From a virus: a stretch of 33,191 bases of DNA. Under the pieces are notes generated by a model that searched no databases, was not told the origin of the DNA, and saw nothing but the letters and a program-made list of their open reading frames with translations. Where the stretch lies: IMG/VR virus record IMGVR_UViG_3300048135_000088, positions 1-33,191 of that record. The stretch is one strand, 5' to 3'. The position numbers and the translations under genes are program-made. Below are positions 22,002 through 28,400 of this stretch, piece by piece (the stretch's first letter is position 1; each line of letters starts with the position of its first letter).

Positions 22002-22471
22002 TATATATCAAGTTTAGTTTGTGTAGAATATTTTGCAGCACAAAGCCTATCAGCTTTTCGTGTACTTAATAAAAAACCTATTTCTTGACCGCCTGTAGCT
22101 GATTTAAACCCTTTAATAGGTTGCAAATCATTTTCTTCATAATACGTTCTTAAATGCTTTGTAGCAATTATCCAAAAATTATCACTATCACCTATAATAT
22201 AAAATAATTGAGTAGTTTTTGTATCCCTATATATTCCACTTGAGTATTCTTTTCCGCTGCCTGCATATACTCTTTTGACAGATATATATAAATTTCCTGT
22301 CTTTTTATATTTTTGGTCATTTTTAATTTCAAAGCCCTGCCTGTTTTCACCTCTTGTAAATTGACCTGTTTTGCTTACAAAATGGCTGAGCGGTATATTG
22401 TGTACATCATTAAAATAATCATATACTTTTTCTTCAAATTCATTAGCTTGTACTTGTTTCTTTATGTCCAT
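22001..22471 (-). CDS. Restriction-endonuclease-like (PD-(D/E)XK) protein in the modification cassette
   Basis: 156 aa. An N-terminal helix (EFEEKVYDYFNDV) is followed by 'FTRGENRQGFEIKND' with E48-I-K50, then 'YKKTGNLYISVKRVY'. Further strands are 'TTQLFYIIGDSDNFWIIAT' and a C-terminal 'GFLLSTRKADRLCAAKY'. 'G.EIK.D......GNLYI.V' is a recurrent core of PD-(D/E)XK nuclease domains: E and K of the (D/E)XK pair, then a strand. No methyltransferase partner is present. Between an oxidase and a glycosyltransferase, it could cut DNA lacking (or carrying) the modification, for example host DNA. It could also be inactive and serve as a reader. It overlaps the glycosyltransferase gene as TAATG and lies 12 nt below the dioxygenase. 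Confidence 0.6.
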   Translation of the reverse strand: MDIKKQVQANEFEEKVYDYFNDVHNIPLSHFVSKTGQFTRGENRQGFEIKNDQKYKKTGNLYISVKRVYAGSGKEYSSGIYRDTKTTQLFYIIGDSDNFWIIATKHLRTYYEENDLQPIKGFKSATGGQEIGFLLSTRKADRLCAAKYSTQTKLDI

Positions 22472-22483
22472 TGTTGTTAATTT

Positions 22484-23362
22484 TTATAATGTTAAATATC
22501 CTGTTTTTTGTTGTTTAATTTCTTGTAGCTGTTCGGTGGGGCTTTTACATTGGTACATATATTCCCTATAGTATAACACAAAGCTAATCCGCAGCCAGTC
22601 ATCCTCACAGTTTGTATATTCTGTGTTTCCGTGCCATTTGTGTACATCAACAAATAACAAGTCTGTATTTTGCATATCAATAGCAACTCCATACTCAGGC
22701 AGTACAAAATAACCGCCACCCCAGTTACCTTCTCTGTAAATAACTAAGTTACCAAACCCATCCCTAAAGTCGCCAGCATCTTGATGCACCGCAGTCCTAA
22801 AGTTTTTATTTACCGTAACTGTTGTAAAGCTAGTATCGTCTATTACATAGTTTTGATTCGTGCCTACTGCTATAGCTTTTTGTCTAGCGTAATGTTCAGG
22901 GCAAAGTTCCTCATACTTTTTGTCTATGTATTGTACAAAGGGTATACCTGCTTTAAACTCTTCAAAGTATTTTTTGGCAAATGCTGTTTTCCTGCAGTAA
23001 TGCACCATCGCACTTTTATCCATATACCCTACACTACCTGACTCAACCTTATTACCTACAGTTATATTACTTACTGAACCATCTTTACGGATACGTTTAT
23101 GGCTGCTCCCACTTGCTGCACCCCTGCTTTCTGTAATTTCTATACTGTTTTTAAATGCTTCGTAACCGCTTTTTAATAAGTCAAAAGGTATTGCGTTTTT
23201 ACGATACCTAAACAATAACTCACCAGTATAATAATCGTATCCATCAGCATCACTTGTAATTAGTTTGTTATAATGCTTTTTGCTTAGGTACTTTGTTTTA
23301 AGCTTTGCAGCTTGCTTTTCGTCAAGTATCCTTTTTAACCTATACTGTTCCATATCGTTCAT
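22484..23362 (-). CDS. TET/JBP-family 2-oxoglutarate/Fe(II) dioxygenase (DNA base hydroxylase)
   Basis: 292 aa. The conserved order of phage TET/JBP proteins is visible: 'SVGYMDKSAMVHYCRKTAF' (110-128), 'PFVQYIDKKYEELCPEHYAR' (141-160), 'TVTVNKNFRTAVHQDAGDFR' (181-200), 'DGFGNLVIYREGNWGGGYFV' (201-220) and 'LLFVDVHKWHGNTEY' (235-249). The iron ligands would be H193 and D195 (HxD) with H244 (HGN), and R258 in 'DWLRISFVLYYRE' would bind 2-oxoglutarate. The family hydroxylates the methyl group of thymine (JBP) or 5-methylcytosine (TET) in DNA. It starts inside the end of the 72-aa gene; a second Met lies at codon 4. No methyltransferase is encoded, which favours thymine or a host-methylated base as substrate. 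Confidence 0.88.
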   Translation of the reverse strand: MNDMEQYRLKRILDEKQAAKLKTKYLSKKHYNKLITSDADGYDYYTGELLFRYRKNAIPFDLLKSGYEAFKNSIEITESRGAASGSSHKRIRKDGSVSNITVGNKVESGSVGYMDKSAMVHYCRKTAFAKKYFEEFKAGIPFVQYIDKKYEELCPEHYARQKAIAVGTNQNYVIDDTSFTTVTVNKNFRTAVHQDAGDFRDGFGNLVIYREGNWGGGYFVLPEYGVAIDMQNTDLLFVDVHKWHGNTEYTNCEDDWLRISFVLYYREYMYQCKSPTEQLQEIKQQKTGYLTL

Positions 23363-23558
23363 TTAATATTTTTAATAAAAAGTCACTAAGGTTTCCCTTT
23401 TGTTGGTACTCATCGTTAAACTCTATTTTTATACCAGTCTTGCAAAGCTTTTTAAATTGCCTTAGTTCTTGCTTACTAAAATATAAAATTGTAGTAGTTA
23501 TTTCTGTTTCGTCTACAGGGCTATTGTCTACACCCCAGTTATCCTCAAATAGTTTCAT
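23340..23558 (-). CDS. Small hypothetical protein (72 aa) before the dioxygenase
   Basis: MKLFEDNWGVDNSPVDETEI at the start, then 'TTTILYFSKQELRQFKKLCK', 'TGIKIEFNDEYQQKGNLSDF' and 'LLKILNERYGTV'. It appears to hold a strand followed by a helix-turn-helix-like pair, but the match is too weak to call. It is coupled by ATGA to the exonuclease gene (23558-23555) and overlaps the dioxygenase gene by 23 nt. It could be an accessory to either. No family recognised. Confidence 0.6.
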   Translation of the reverse strand: MKLFEDNWGVDNSPVDETEITTTILYFSKQELRQFKKLCKTGIKIEFNDEYQQKGNLSDFLLKILNERYGTV

Positions 23559-24319
23559 AATATTCCTCGCATTACATATTGGTCTAAGTCGTTCTCTTGT
23601 TCAAAAAAGTATTTGTAATTATCTACAGCTTGCCTAAACTTTTGCTCACCACGCTTTAAAAAGTCATCGCTTACATCATAAATACCTATATCAGTACTGG
23701 CTTTGTCAACTATTAAAAATACAAATTTACTTTTATTAAATAGCTTTAGGTATAGCCACGCTTGTAAGTCATATCCATACTTGTCAGCACTATATTTAAA
23801 AGTGTTGAGGTCTGCTGTGGTTTTAAGGTCTATAATAGTATCATCCTGTATAATATCAGCCTTACCCCTAAATGGTAAATCATTTATCATTTCTATAGCA
23901 GGTACTTCAAACTCTGATTTGTTTAATAGCCTTATTGCTGCTTCATTCCTTAACACCGCATCAGCTAACCTTTCTGCTGCACTTCTTTCTTTTGTTAAAA
24001 ACACCTCTCCATACTTTGATTTTGCATCTTTGTACTTGTTAGTGTTTTTTGTAGAAGCGTCAACAAAATGTAGCTTGTCAATTTTGTGTGGCTCAAGTAC
24101 CATCCAATGTACTAACTTACCTGCTGCAAGTGCAGGGCTGTCAGTATCATTACCATACTTTAATATATTCCTATATGTTTTAGGGCTTTTTAAAATTGTT
24201 TTTAGGCTACTACTGCTTAAAGCGTATTTACCTAAATGCCCATAGTAAAACTCGTCATCGTACATTTGCGTTAGTATTTCTTCTTTTCCCCAGTGGTCGC
24301 CGTTTAATAGTGTTATCAT
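23555..24319 (-). CDS. RecE/exonuclease-VIII-like PD-(D/E)XK nuclease
   Basis: 254 aa. The core motifs are in order: 'AAGKLVHWMVLEP' with His71, 'EFEVPAIEMIND' with Glu143, 'FRGKADIIQDDTIIDLKTTA' with D155, D164 and K166, and 'YGYDLQAWLYLKLF' with Gln186. This H-E-D-DxK-Q set defines the RecE C-terminal / DUF3799 (PF12684-like) exonucleases, which resect double-stranded ends 5' to 3' to give 3' tails for an annealing protein. The partner here would be the ERF protein at 28401-28910. The length is normal for the catalytic domain alone. It is coupled to the 51-aa gene by ATGA. Confidence 0.8.
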   Translation of the reverse strand: MITLLNGDHWGKEEILTQMYDDEFYYGHLGKYALSSSSLKTILKSPKTYRNILKYGNDTDSPALAAGKLVHWMVLEPHKIDKLHFVDASTKNTNKYKDAKSKYGEVFLTKERSAAERLADAVLRNEAAIRLLNKSEFEVPAIEMINDLPFRGKADIIQDDTIIDLKTTADLNTFKYSADKYGYDLQAWLYLKLFNKSKFVFLIVDKASTDIGIYDVSDDFLKRGEQKFRQAVDNYKYFFEQENDLDQYVMRGIL

Positions 24320-24471
24320 AATTGTAAAAATTCAGTTTGTTCCTGTGTACGCCTATCAAGTTCCTGTTGGGCTCGTAGCTGTTCACTGCCTAACCTATTA
24401 TCTTTTGTAATAGCTATAAGTTCTTGTTCTGTAAGTTCAGACCAATACCAGTTGTTATAATTAAAACTCAT
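24316..24471 (-). CDS. Small hypothetical protein (51 aa)
   Basis: MSFNYNNWYWSELTEQELIA at the start, then 'ITKDNRLGSEQLRAQQELDR' and RTQEQTEFLQL. It has an aromatic N-terminus then one long charged helix. 'W.EL.EQELIAI..D.RLGSEQLRAQQELDRR' reads like a small scaffold or adaptor helix. It is coupled to the exonuclease by ATGA (24319-24316) and starts 1 nt past the upstream stop. It may be an exonuclease partner; the function is unknown. Confidence 0.6.
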   Translation of the reverse strand: MSFNYNNWYWSELTEQELIAITKDNRLGSEQLRAQQELDRRTQEQTEFLQL

Positions 24472-24472
24472 A

Positions 24473-24631
24473 TTACCTTTTTGATAAAACAACACTAAGC
24501 ACTTCTAAGGTTCTAATGTCGTATGAGTTTTGTTCTTCTTTACCTTCTATATGGTATTTTAAATCATATAGTTCGTTAGTTGGCCACTCGTTAAAAAGGT
24601 TTTCGTGTACTACTCTGTTATATTTGTTCAT
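24473..24631 (-). CDS. Small hypothetical protein (52 aa)
   Basis: MNKYNRVVHENLFNEWPTNE at the start, then 'LYDLKYHIEGKEEQNSYDIR' and TLEVLSVVLSKR. It is helical and acidic, with no recognised family. It is the first gene below the promoter at 24651-24681, with a leader of about 13 nt. It therefore heads a unit that carries the exonuclease, the modification cassette and the DnaA-like gene. Confidence 0.6.
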   Translation of the reverse strand: MNKYNRVVHENLFNEWPTNELYDLKYHIEGKEEQNSYDIRTLEVLSVVLSKR

Positions 24632-24650
24632 TGTTGTTTGTTTTACTTTG

Positions 24651-24681
24651 TAAATGTAATAAACATTTTTTTAACATACAA
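24651..24681 (-). promoter_or_regulatory. Host-type promoter for the recombination / DNA-modification unit
   Basis: Minus strand TTG (24681-24679), 20-nt spacer, TACATTTA (24658-24651), a one-base variant of TAnnTTTG, 19 nt before the ATG at 24631. The spacer contains, at plus-strand 24659-24676, the 18 bp ataaacatttttttaaca that also fills the spacer of the promoter at 19062-19092. The sharing suggests co-regulation. Confidence 0.55.
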
Positions 24682-24686
24682 CAATA

Positions 24687-24806
24687 TTATTCTTTTTTTT
24701 CAAAAACTTTTTTTTCTAGCTGTTCTATTTTATGTAATGCAACTGCTAAAGCTTGTTGAGCAATCTTTAAATCGTATTGCATTTTTATTAAAACACTTTC
24801 TTTCAT
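24687..24806 (-). CDS. Small coiled-coil peptide (39 aa)
   Basis: MKESVLIKMQYDLKIAQQAL at the start, then AVALHKIEQLEKKVFEKKE. It is one amphipathic helix with leucine/isoleucine heptads and a Lys/Glu-rich end. It is joined to the MazG-like gene by ATGA (24806-24803). It is the last gene of the replication unit, just above the promoter at 24651-24681. The function is unknown; oligomerisation with a neighbour is possible. Confidence 0.5.
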   Translation of the reverse strand: MKESVLIKMQYDLKIAQQALAVALHKIEQLEKKVFEKKE

Positions 24807-25060
24807 TTGTGTTGTTTTATTTTTTGTATGTATAAAGCAGCATCCATTAGTTCTTCCTGAAGATGATTTAAGAACTTATAGAATCCATCAGGAGAATCGT
24901 ACAAAGTAGTACCATATTTATTTATTCCATCAGCACTACGCTCACGCATCTTACTAACTACCATTTCAACTATAGGGTCTTTAGGTTTGTGATTATAAGA
25001 TGAGTCCATTGTCCATCTATCCTCTTGCATCTCTATCCACTTTCTTAAACTATCACTCAT
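24803..25060 (-). CDS. MazG-like / dATP-dGTP pyrophosphohydrolase-like protein
   Basis: 85 aa. 'KMRERSADGINKYGTTLY' (38-54) leads to 'YKFLNHLQEELMDAALYIQK' (61-80). The 'R...G..KYG.TL' helix and the 'EEL.DA..Y' helix (E69, E70, D73 as metal-binding acids) are the two halves of the all-alpha NTP pyrophosphohydrolase fold in its short phage form (DUF550-like). Members hydrolyse (d)NTPs or alarmones. In phages they are thought to clean the nucleotide pool or blunt host stress signalling. Being minimal, it would act as a dimer or tetramer. Near a hypermodification cassette, pool control is an attractive but unproved role. Confidence 0.7.
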   Translation of the reverse strand: MSDSLRKWIEMQEDRWTMDSSYNHKPKDPIVEMVVSKMRERSADGINKYGTTLYDSPDGFYKFLNHLQEELMDAALYIQKIKQHK

Positions 25061-25117
25061 ATTATTTTTTTTATAACATACTCTATAAAACGAAAAGTTA
25101 AATAACCTAATATTAAA

Positions 25118-25423
25118 TCATCCATATAACGCTTTGTATTTATCTAATTTCTCTTGCAGTTCTTCTATTTTATTATCAGCAATTCTTGCTCTTTCTACTG
25201 CACGTATCTTATCACTACGATATTCACTTAACGACTGTTCATATAACCTTTCGTTAGTAATTAGATTATGTACATAGAATCCTACTTCCTGCCAACAATA
25301 ATACATTTCGTTAATGGCTTTGTTTTCAGGTTTCGCTTTTCTTGATTTAACGATATACTCGCCAACTAAATTAAAATTAGCGTAGTATTCTCCTTCTTTA
25401 ATATTGTTCAGTTTCTTGTTCAT
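25118..25423 (-). CDS. Hypothetical protein with C-terminal coiled coil (101 aa)
   Basis: MNKKLNNIKEGEYYANFNLV at the start. A small beta domain ('GEYIVKSRKAKPENKAINEM', 'YYCWQEVGFYVHNLITNERL') precedes a coiled coil 'RARIADNKIEELQEKLDKYK'. It is coupled to the upstream gene by ATGA (25423-25420). A 57-bp AT-rich gap separates it from the MazG-like gene; I see no promoter or hairpin there. No family recognised. Confidence 0.6.
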   Translation of the reverse strand: MNKKLNNIKEGEYYANFNLVGEYIVKSRKAKPENKAINEMYYCWQEVGFYVHNLITNERLYEQSLSEYRSDKIRAVERARIADNKIEELQEKLDKYKALYG

Positions 25424-25800
25424 AATATTTCTGCATCAGTTACATCTAACATTGCAACTTCTTTTGGTATTTTATTATTGTTCTTAAACTCTGTTGTTTT
25501 GTTGTGATATTGTATTTCCCAATTTGGTTCTACAATATATAAATTAAATCTATATATGCCTTTTGGTGTTGAATTTATGTACATAGGAATATCTAAATTG
25601 TCTTCACATTTTTCTATCATAGCATCATACTTTTTCTTTTCAATAAGTAAAGTGTCGTAATGTTTACCTCTACACTTTAATTCAATCCTATGATAAGTTT
25701 CAGGACTGTAACAATCCCAACGACTCATTTGACTTTTTGCCCAAACTAAATCAGGATAACAACAATCTATAAGATACTTAAAAAGTTGTTTTTCTTTCAC
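25420..25800 (-). CDS. Possible PD-(D/E)XK-type nuclease (126 aa)
   Basis: 'KYLIDCCYPDLVWAKSQMSR' is followed by 'WDCYSPETYHRIELKCRGKH' with D29 and E40-L-K42, then a 'YDTLLIEKKKYDAMIEKCED' helix and 'PMYINSTPKGIYRFNLYIVE' strands. A strand carrying E-x-K after an acidic residue, then a helix with Lys/Tyr and a core strand '.Y.N....G.YRFNL', is the usual reading of small resolvase- or VRR-type nuclease domains. It may be a Holliday-junction or branched-DNA nuclease for the recombination set. Only the E-x-K pair is convincing. ATGA overlaps join it to both neighbours. Confidence 0.45.
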   Translation of the reverse strand: MKEKQLFKYLIDCCYPDLVWAKSQMSRWDCYSPETYHRIELKCRGKHYDTLLIEKKKYDAMIEKCEDNLDIPMYINSTPKGIYRFNLYIVEPNWEIQYHNKTTEFKNNNKIPKEVAMLDVTDAEIL

Positions 25801-26213
25801 AGATATTGATTATATACAGCTTGTAAATCTTTCCATACTACCTTACCAAAACTACAAGGTGTACATTCAACTTTGGTTTTAAATATTCTTTCGTAAATGT
25901 TTTTGTACGTTTCCTGCTCTTCAGGTGTCCACTTATTCTTTTTAGTATCTACTGCCATTTTAATTAAATCAAACTCTGATTCACTTAAACATTCAGGTTT
26001 CTTGTATCTAAACATTTCGTTTAATTTTACTTTTCGTTCATCACATCCACAATCTTCACCTGCTATAAACTTTACTGCTTTCTTTATTCCTGTAGCTTTT
26101 GTTATCTTCTCAACCGTATCTCCAAGTCCTTCACTCGCTTGTGTGTGTTTAGCTTTCCACTCTTTGTACTCTTTAGTGCGTTTGTCTCCTTTAAATTCTG
26201 TCATAATCTCCAT
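25797..26213 (-). CDS. Hypothetical protein with two cysteine pairs (138 aa)
   Basis: The start is either 26213 or Met4 at 26204 (MTEFKGDKRTKEYKEWK); both overlap the sigma-like gene. The phrase 'GLGDTVEKITKATGIKKAVK' then 'FIAGEDCGCDERKVKLNEMF' is one I associate with small proteins widely found in Bacteroidota phages. The C-terminus has 'TKVECTPCSFGKVVWKDLQA'. CGC and CTPC together could bind a metal. It is probably helical otherwise. It lies directly after the sigma-like gene and is coupled to the possible nuclease by ATGA. The function is unknown. Confidence 0.6.
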   Translation of the reverse strand: MEIMTEFKGDKRTKEYKEWKAKHTQASEGLGDTVEKITKATGIKKAVKFIAGEDCGCDERKVKLNEMFRYKKPECLSESEFDLIKMAVDTKKNKWTPEEQETYKNIYERIFKTKVECTPCSFGKVVWKDLQAVYNQYL

Positions 26214-26739
26214 TTTTATAATCCAAAAAATCTTCTTTGAATGTATCCTTAATTTCTTGTTTAGCGTGTTTTAAGGTATTAAATATACTTACCCAACTAA
26301 TATTGGTTTCTGCTGCTATACCTCGTATGCTTAAATCAGTATCTCTGTAAAGAGAAAACAATTTCTTTTCATACCATCTCCATCCATCAATGTGGTCATC
26401 TATCATTGTACAGATTTTATGAAATGCTACTTGTTCATCCATTTGCGAATCGTTCGGAATTTGGATGGTAAACTCTTCATCATCAAGAGAAACTTTACTA
26501 ATCTTTCTTTTAGAGTTGTAATACTGATAGTAAAGAGAACGACAACAAAAGTATATATAACCCCTGCTAACGATACCATTTCTAATAACTTTGTTTTCAT
26601 CTGCATACTTATAAATAGTTAAGTACATCTCCTGCACTATATCTTCTGCATAGTCGTACTCTCCAAAACTTTTTACAATGGCAATCCACTCTTTGTGCCT
26701 TTCAGCTACTTTTGCGAGCCATTCAGTTGGTTTATCCAT
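26191..26739 (-). CDS. Sigma-70-family-like factor (ECF-type layout)
   Basis: 182 aa. Residues about 8-80 look like sigma region 2: a helix, then 'FGEYDYAEDIVQEMYLTIYK' (25-44), where 'DIVQE..L..Y' is the core-binding helix, then 'YIYFCCRSLYYQYYNSKRKI'. A linker carries 'LDDEEFTIQIPNDSQMDEQ'. Residues about 120-165 look like region 4: 'KKLFSLYRDTDLSIRGIAAE' then 'TNISWVSIFNTLKHAKQEIK', a helix-turn-helix ending in the usual '..R...K..I' helix. Such a protein could redirect host RNA polymerase. It is the natural candidate reader of the TAACAAA-N15-TTGTAT motifs, though that link is inference. It overlaps the membrane-protein gene by 34 nt. Confidence 0.7.
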   Translation of the reverse strand: MDKPTEWLAKVAERHKEWIAIVKSFGEYDYAEDIVQEMYLTIYKYADENKVIRNGIVSRGYIYFCCRSLYYQYYNSKRKISKVSLDDEEFTIQIPNDSQMDEQVAFHKICTMIDDHIDGWRWYEKKLFSLYRDTDLSIRGIAAETNISWVSIFNTLKHAKQEIKDTFKEDFLDYKNGDYDRI

Positions 26740-26930
26740 ATCACATTAATACTAATTATACCGAGCAAACATTGCAGGGTAACCTCATCTTCTTGTTCGT
26801 ATTGTTCTTTGTGATATAAAAATCCAAACATTATTCCCTTAATAGGACTTATTATAATCTCTGCACTCTTAAATTGACCTATAATCAAAAAAGAAAATGC
26901 TACTACTAATAAAAGTCCTACTACAATCAT
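26706..26930 (-). CDS. Small membrane protein (74 aa)
   Basis: MIVVGLLLVVAFSFLIIGQF is an N-terminal transmembrane helix without a signal-peptidase site. A short polar stretch and a second hydrophobic segment follow (VTLQCLLGIISINVIWINQL). It is coupled to the helicase gene by ATGA (26930-26927) and overlaps the sigma-like gene. A membrane protein between a helicase and a sigma factor is odd; it might anchor replication at the membrane. No family recognised. Confidence 0.55.
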   Translation of the reverse strand: MIVVGLLLVVAFSFLIIGQFKSAEIIISPIKGIMFGFLYHKEQYEQEDEVTLQCLLGIISINVIWINQLNGSQK

Positions 26931-27838
26931 ACGTTTAATTTTTCTACTTTGTTTTCATTGTGTATTAAATCTCTTCCCATATATTCAAATCCTACGTTAT
27001 TAACTTTCATTCTTAATTGTATAGGTTGTTCAAACGTGGTAGGTCTTGAACCTGTTTCGTTTTCCTTTATTTTTAAAACGTGAATATGACTATACATCCA
27101 ATCAGTTGGGTGTTGTACATATCTGTGAATACACCAAATATCATCAGCACGTGAACTTATTTTAGAACCACCTTCTGCATCACTCATAGCTAATGGTCTT
27201 GTTAATCCTTCGTATTCGTGTCCTGAATGATGTACTTGACGAAGTGCAGAGGTTACACCGTGAGCATTAACACACACCTGTACGTTGTTCTTTTTAGTAA
27301 ATATTCTTAACTCTGTTAATACTTGATAATCGTATTCGTGTGCATTACCTACCATCTTTAAAATAGAAGCATCTTTAGCTAAAGAGTTATAAGGGTCTAT
27401 AAGTAAACCATCGTAATCCCAAGCATCTTTAATTTGTTGTGCTTCTTTTAACAAACTCTTATAGGTGTACATATCTTCTACGTCTATTATCTTAAAGTGT
27501 TCGTTTGACCATTCTACTGCCTTACTAATTAACTCATCAGTTGCTTCCTGTATTGGTTTACCCATCCTAAACTCTATAATCTTTCTTAATATAGATTCAG
27601 GACTGTTTTCACTTGACCAAACAACAAACTTTAAACCGTGTAACTTTGCCCATAATACGTAAAAGTAAATAAGGGTTGTAGTCTTACCTACGTTTGCGTG
27701 TCCTATAGCTATTAACAAATTCTTTTTAAATCTAATGTGTTCATCTATTTCAGGAACTCCAATCTTTAAACCTTCCTTTACTCTTCCGTACTTTATGTCT
27801 AATATCTTGTCTTGTAATTTCTTTGCTTGTGCTATCAT
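26927..27838 (-). CDS. Replicative DNA helicase, DnaB/RecA-like (SF4)
   Basis: 303 aa, the RecA-like motor only. Walker A is 'IAIGHANVGKTTTL' (43-56), an 'VWSSENSPESILRKI' strand-helix pair follows, Walker B is 'YDGLLIDPYN' with D148, and motif 3 is 'VQVCVNAHGVTS' with His193. 'AMSDAEGGSKISSRADDIWC' carries the arginine-finger region. These are SF4 motifs of DnaB-type hexameric helicases, which unwind DNA at the fork. The N-terminal primase-binding domain is absent, and I see no primase gene in the genome, so priming probably relies on the host. ATGA couples it to both neighbours. Confidence 0.82.
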   Translation of the reverse strand: MIAQAKKLQDKILDIKYGRVKEGLKIGVPEIDEHIRFKKNLLIAIGHANVGKTTTLIYFYVLWAKLHGLKFVVWSSENSPESILRKIIEFRMGKPIQEATDELISKAVEWSNEHFKIIDVEDMYTYKSLLKEAQQIKDAWDYDGLLIDPYNSLAKDASILKMVGNAHEYDYQVLTELRIFTKKNNVQVCVNAHGVTSALRQVHHSGHEYEGLTRPLAMSDAEGGSKISSRADDIWCIHRYVQHPTDWMYSHIHVLKIKENETGSRPTTFEQPIQLRMKVNNVGFEYMGRDLIHNENKVEKLNV

Positions 27839-27972
27839 ACCATTCTATTATACTTTTGTTCCATTGCTATTGTTTGTCCTTCTTCTTTTTCTACGTAATA
27901 TCCTACGATTGGATTTACTTTGTAGTTCCAAAAATCGTAAGGCATTTCTTCTCCATCTTTTAACTTTCTCAT
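27835..27972 (-). CDS. Small hypothetical protein (45 aa) before the helicase
   Basis: MRKLKDGEEMPYDFWNYKVN at the start, then 'PIVGYYVEKEEGQTIAMEQK' and YNRMV. It is acidic/aromatic, with no known family. It starts 9 nt below the terminator at 27981-28007, and its TGA overlaps the helicase ATG (27838-27835). Translation of the helicase may depend on it. Confidence 0.6.
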   Translation of the reverse strand: MRKLKDGEEMPYDFWNYKVNPIVGYYVEKEEGQTIAMEQKYNRMV

Positions 27973-27980
27973 AAATATAA

Positions 27981-28007
27981 AAAAAAAGGGGAAATTAATC
28001 CCCTCTT
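27981..28007 (-). terminator. Terminator or attenuator between the SSB-like and helicase units
   Basis: Minus strand AAGAGGGG, loop ATTAATTT, CCCCTTTT then more Ts: an 8-bp stem (one G-U pair) with a seven-T tract, 4 nt after the SSB-like stop. No promoter fits between it and the ATG at 27972, so partial read-through would be needed to express the helicase. Confidence 0.75.
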
Positions 28008-28010
28008 AAA

Positions 28011-28343
28011 TTAAAATGGTAAATCTGCTGTTTCTTCTCTTGCAGGGTTTTGGTCTGTGTTGTTAACGTTTCCTATTGTTGCTGCAATCTTCCAACCGTT
28101 TATACTTGTGTAGTATTTACCGTTGTACTCTTTGCCTCTTAAATTAATACTAACTGTAACAGGGTTTCCTACCTGAAAGTTGTTTATTGATTTTATAGAC
28201 TCACCTAAAAAATCTATTGCTAAATCTTGTGGGTATTTCTCTGCAGTAGTTACAACAATAGTTCTCTTTGACCATTCGTTACCTGCTTTAGAAGTTCCTG
28301 ACTCAACGTCTTGAATAAGTTTGATGTTTCCTGTAATTTCCAT
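28011..28343 (-). CDS. Single-stranded DNA-binding protein-like (DUF3127)
   Basis: 110 aa, an OB-fold-like run of strands: 'MEITGNIKLIQDVESGTSKA', 'EWSKRTIVVTTAEKYPQDLA', 'VGNPVTVSINLRGKEYNGKY', 'YTSINGWKIAATIG'. The tail is disordered and ends EETADLPF, an acidic -DLPF tip like that of bacterial SSB, which recruits repair proteins. This layout is that of the DUF3127 proteins of Bacteroidota, thought to bind single-stranded DNA. It works naturally with the ERF annealing protein immediately upstream and the helicase downstream. Confidence 0.75.
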   Translation of the reverse strand: MEITGNIKLIQDVESGTSKAGNEWSKRTIVVTTAEKYPQDLAIDFLGESIKSINNFQVGNPVTVSINLRGKEYNGKYYTSINGWKIAATIGNVNNTDQNPAREETADLPF

Positions 28344-28400
28344 ATTTCTACTTTTATTGATTGATTATTATATTTAGTTGTGTAATATACTTTTTTAATT

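Noticed and set aside
22492-22719. 75-codon frame inside the dioxygenase gene
   Set aside because: A shadow of the dioxygenase C-terminal half, which has all expected motifs in the other frame.
23703-24245. Plus-strand 180-codon frame opposite the exonuclease
   Set aside because: Ser/Leu-rich antisense of a well-defined nuclease; no promoter or partner on that strand.
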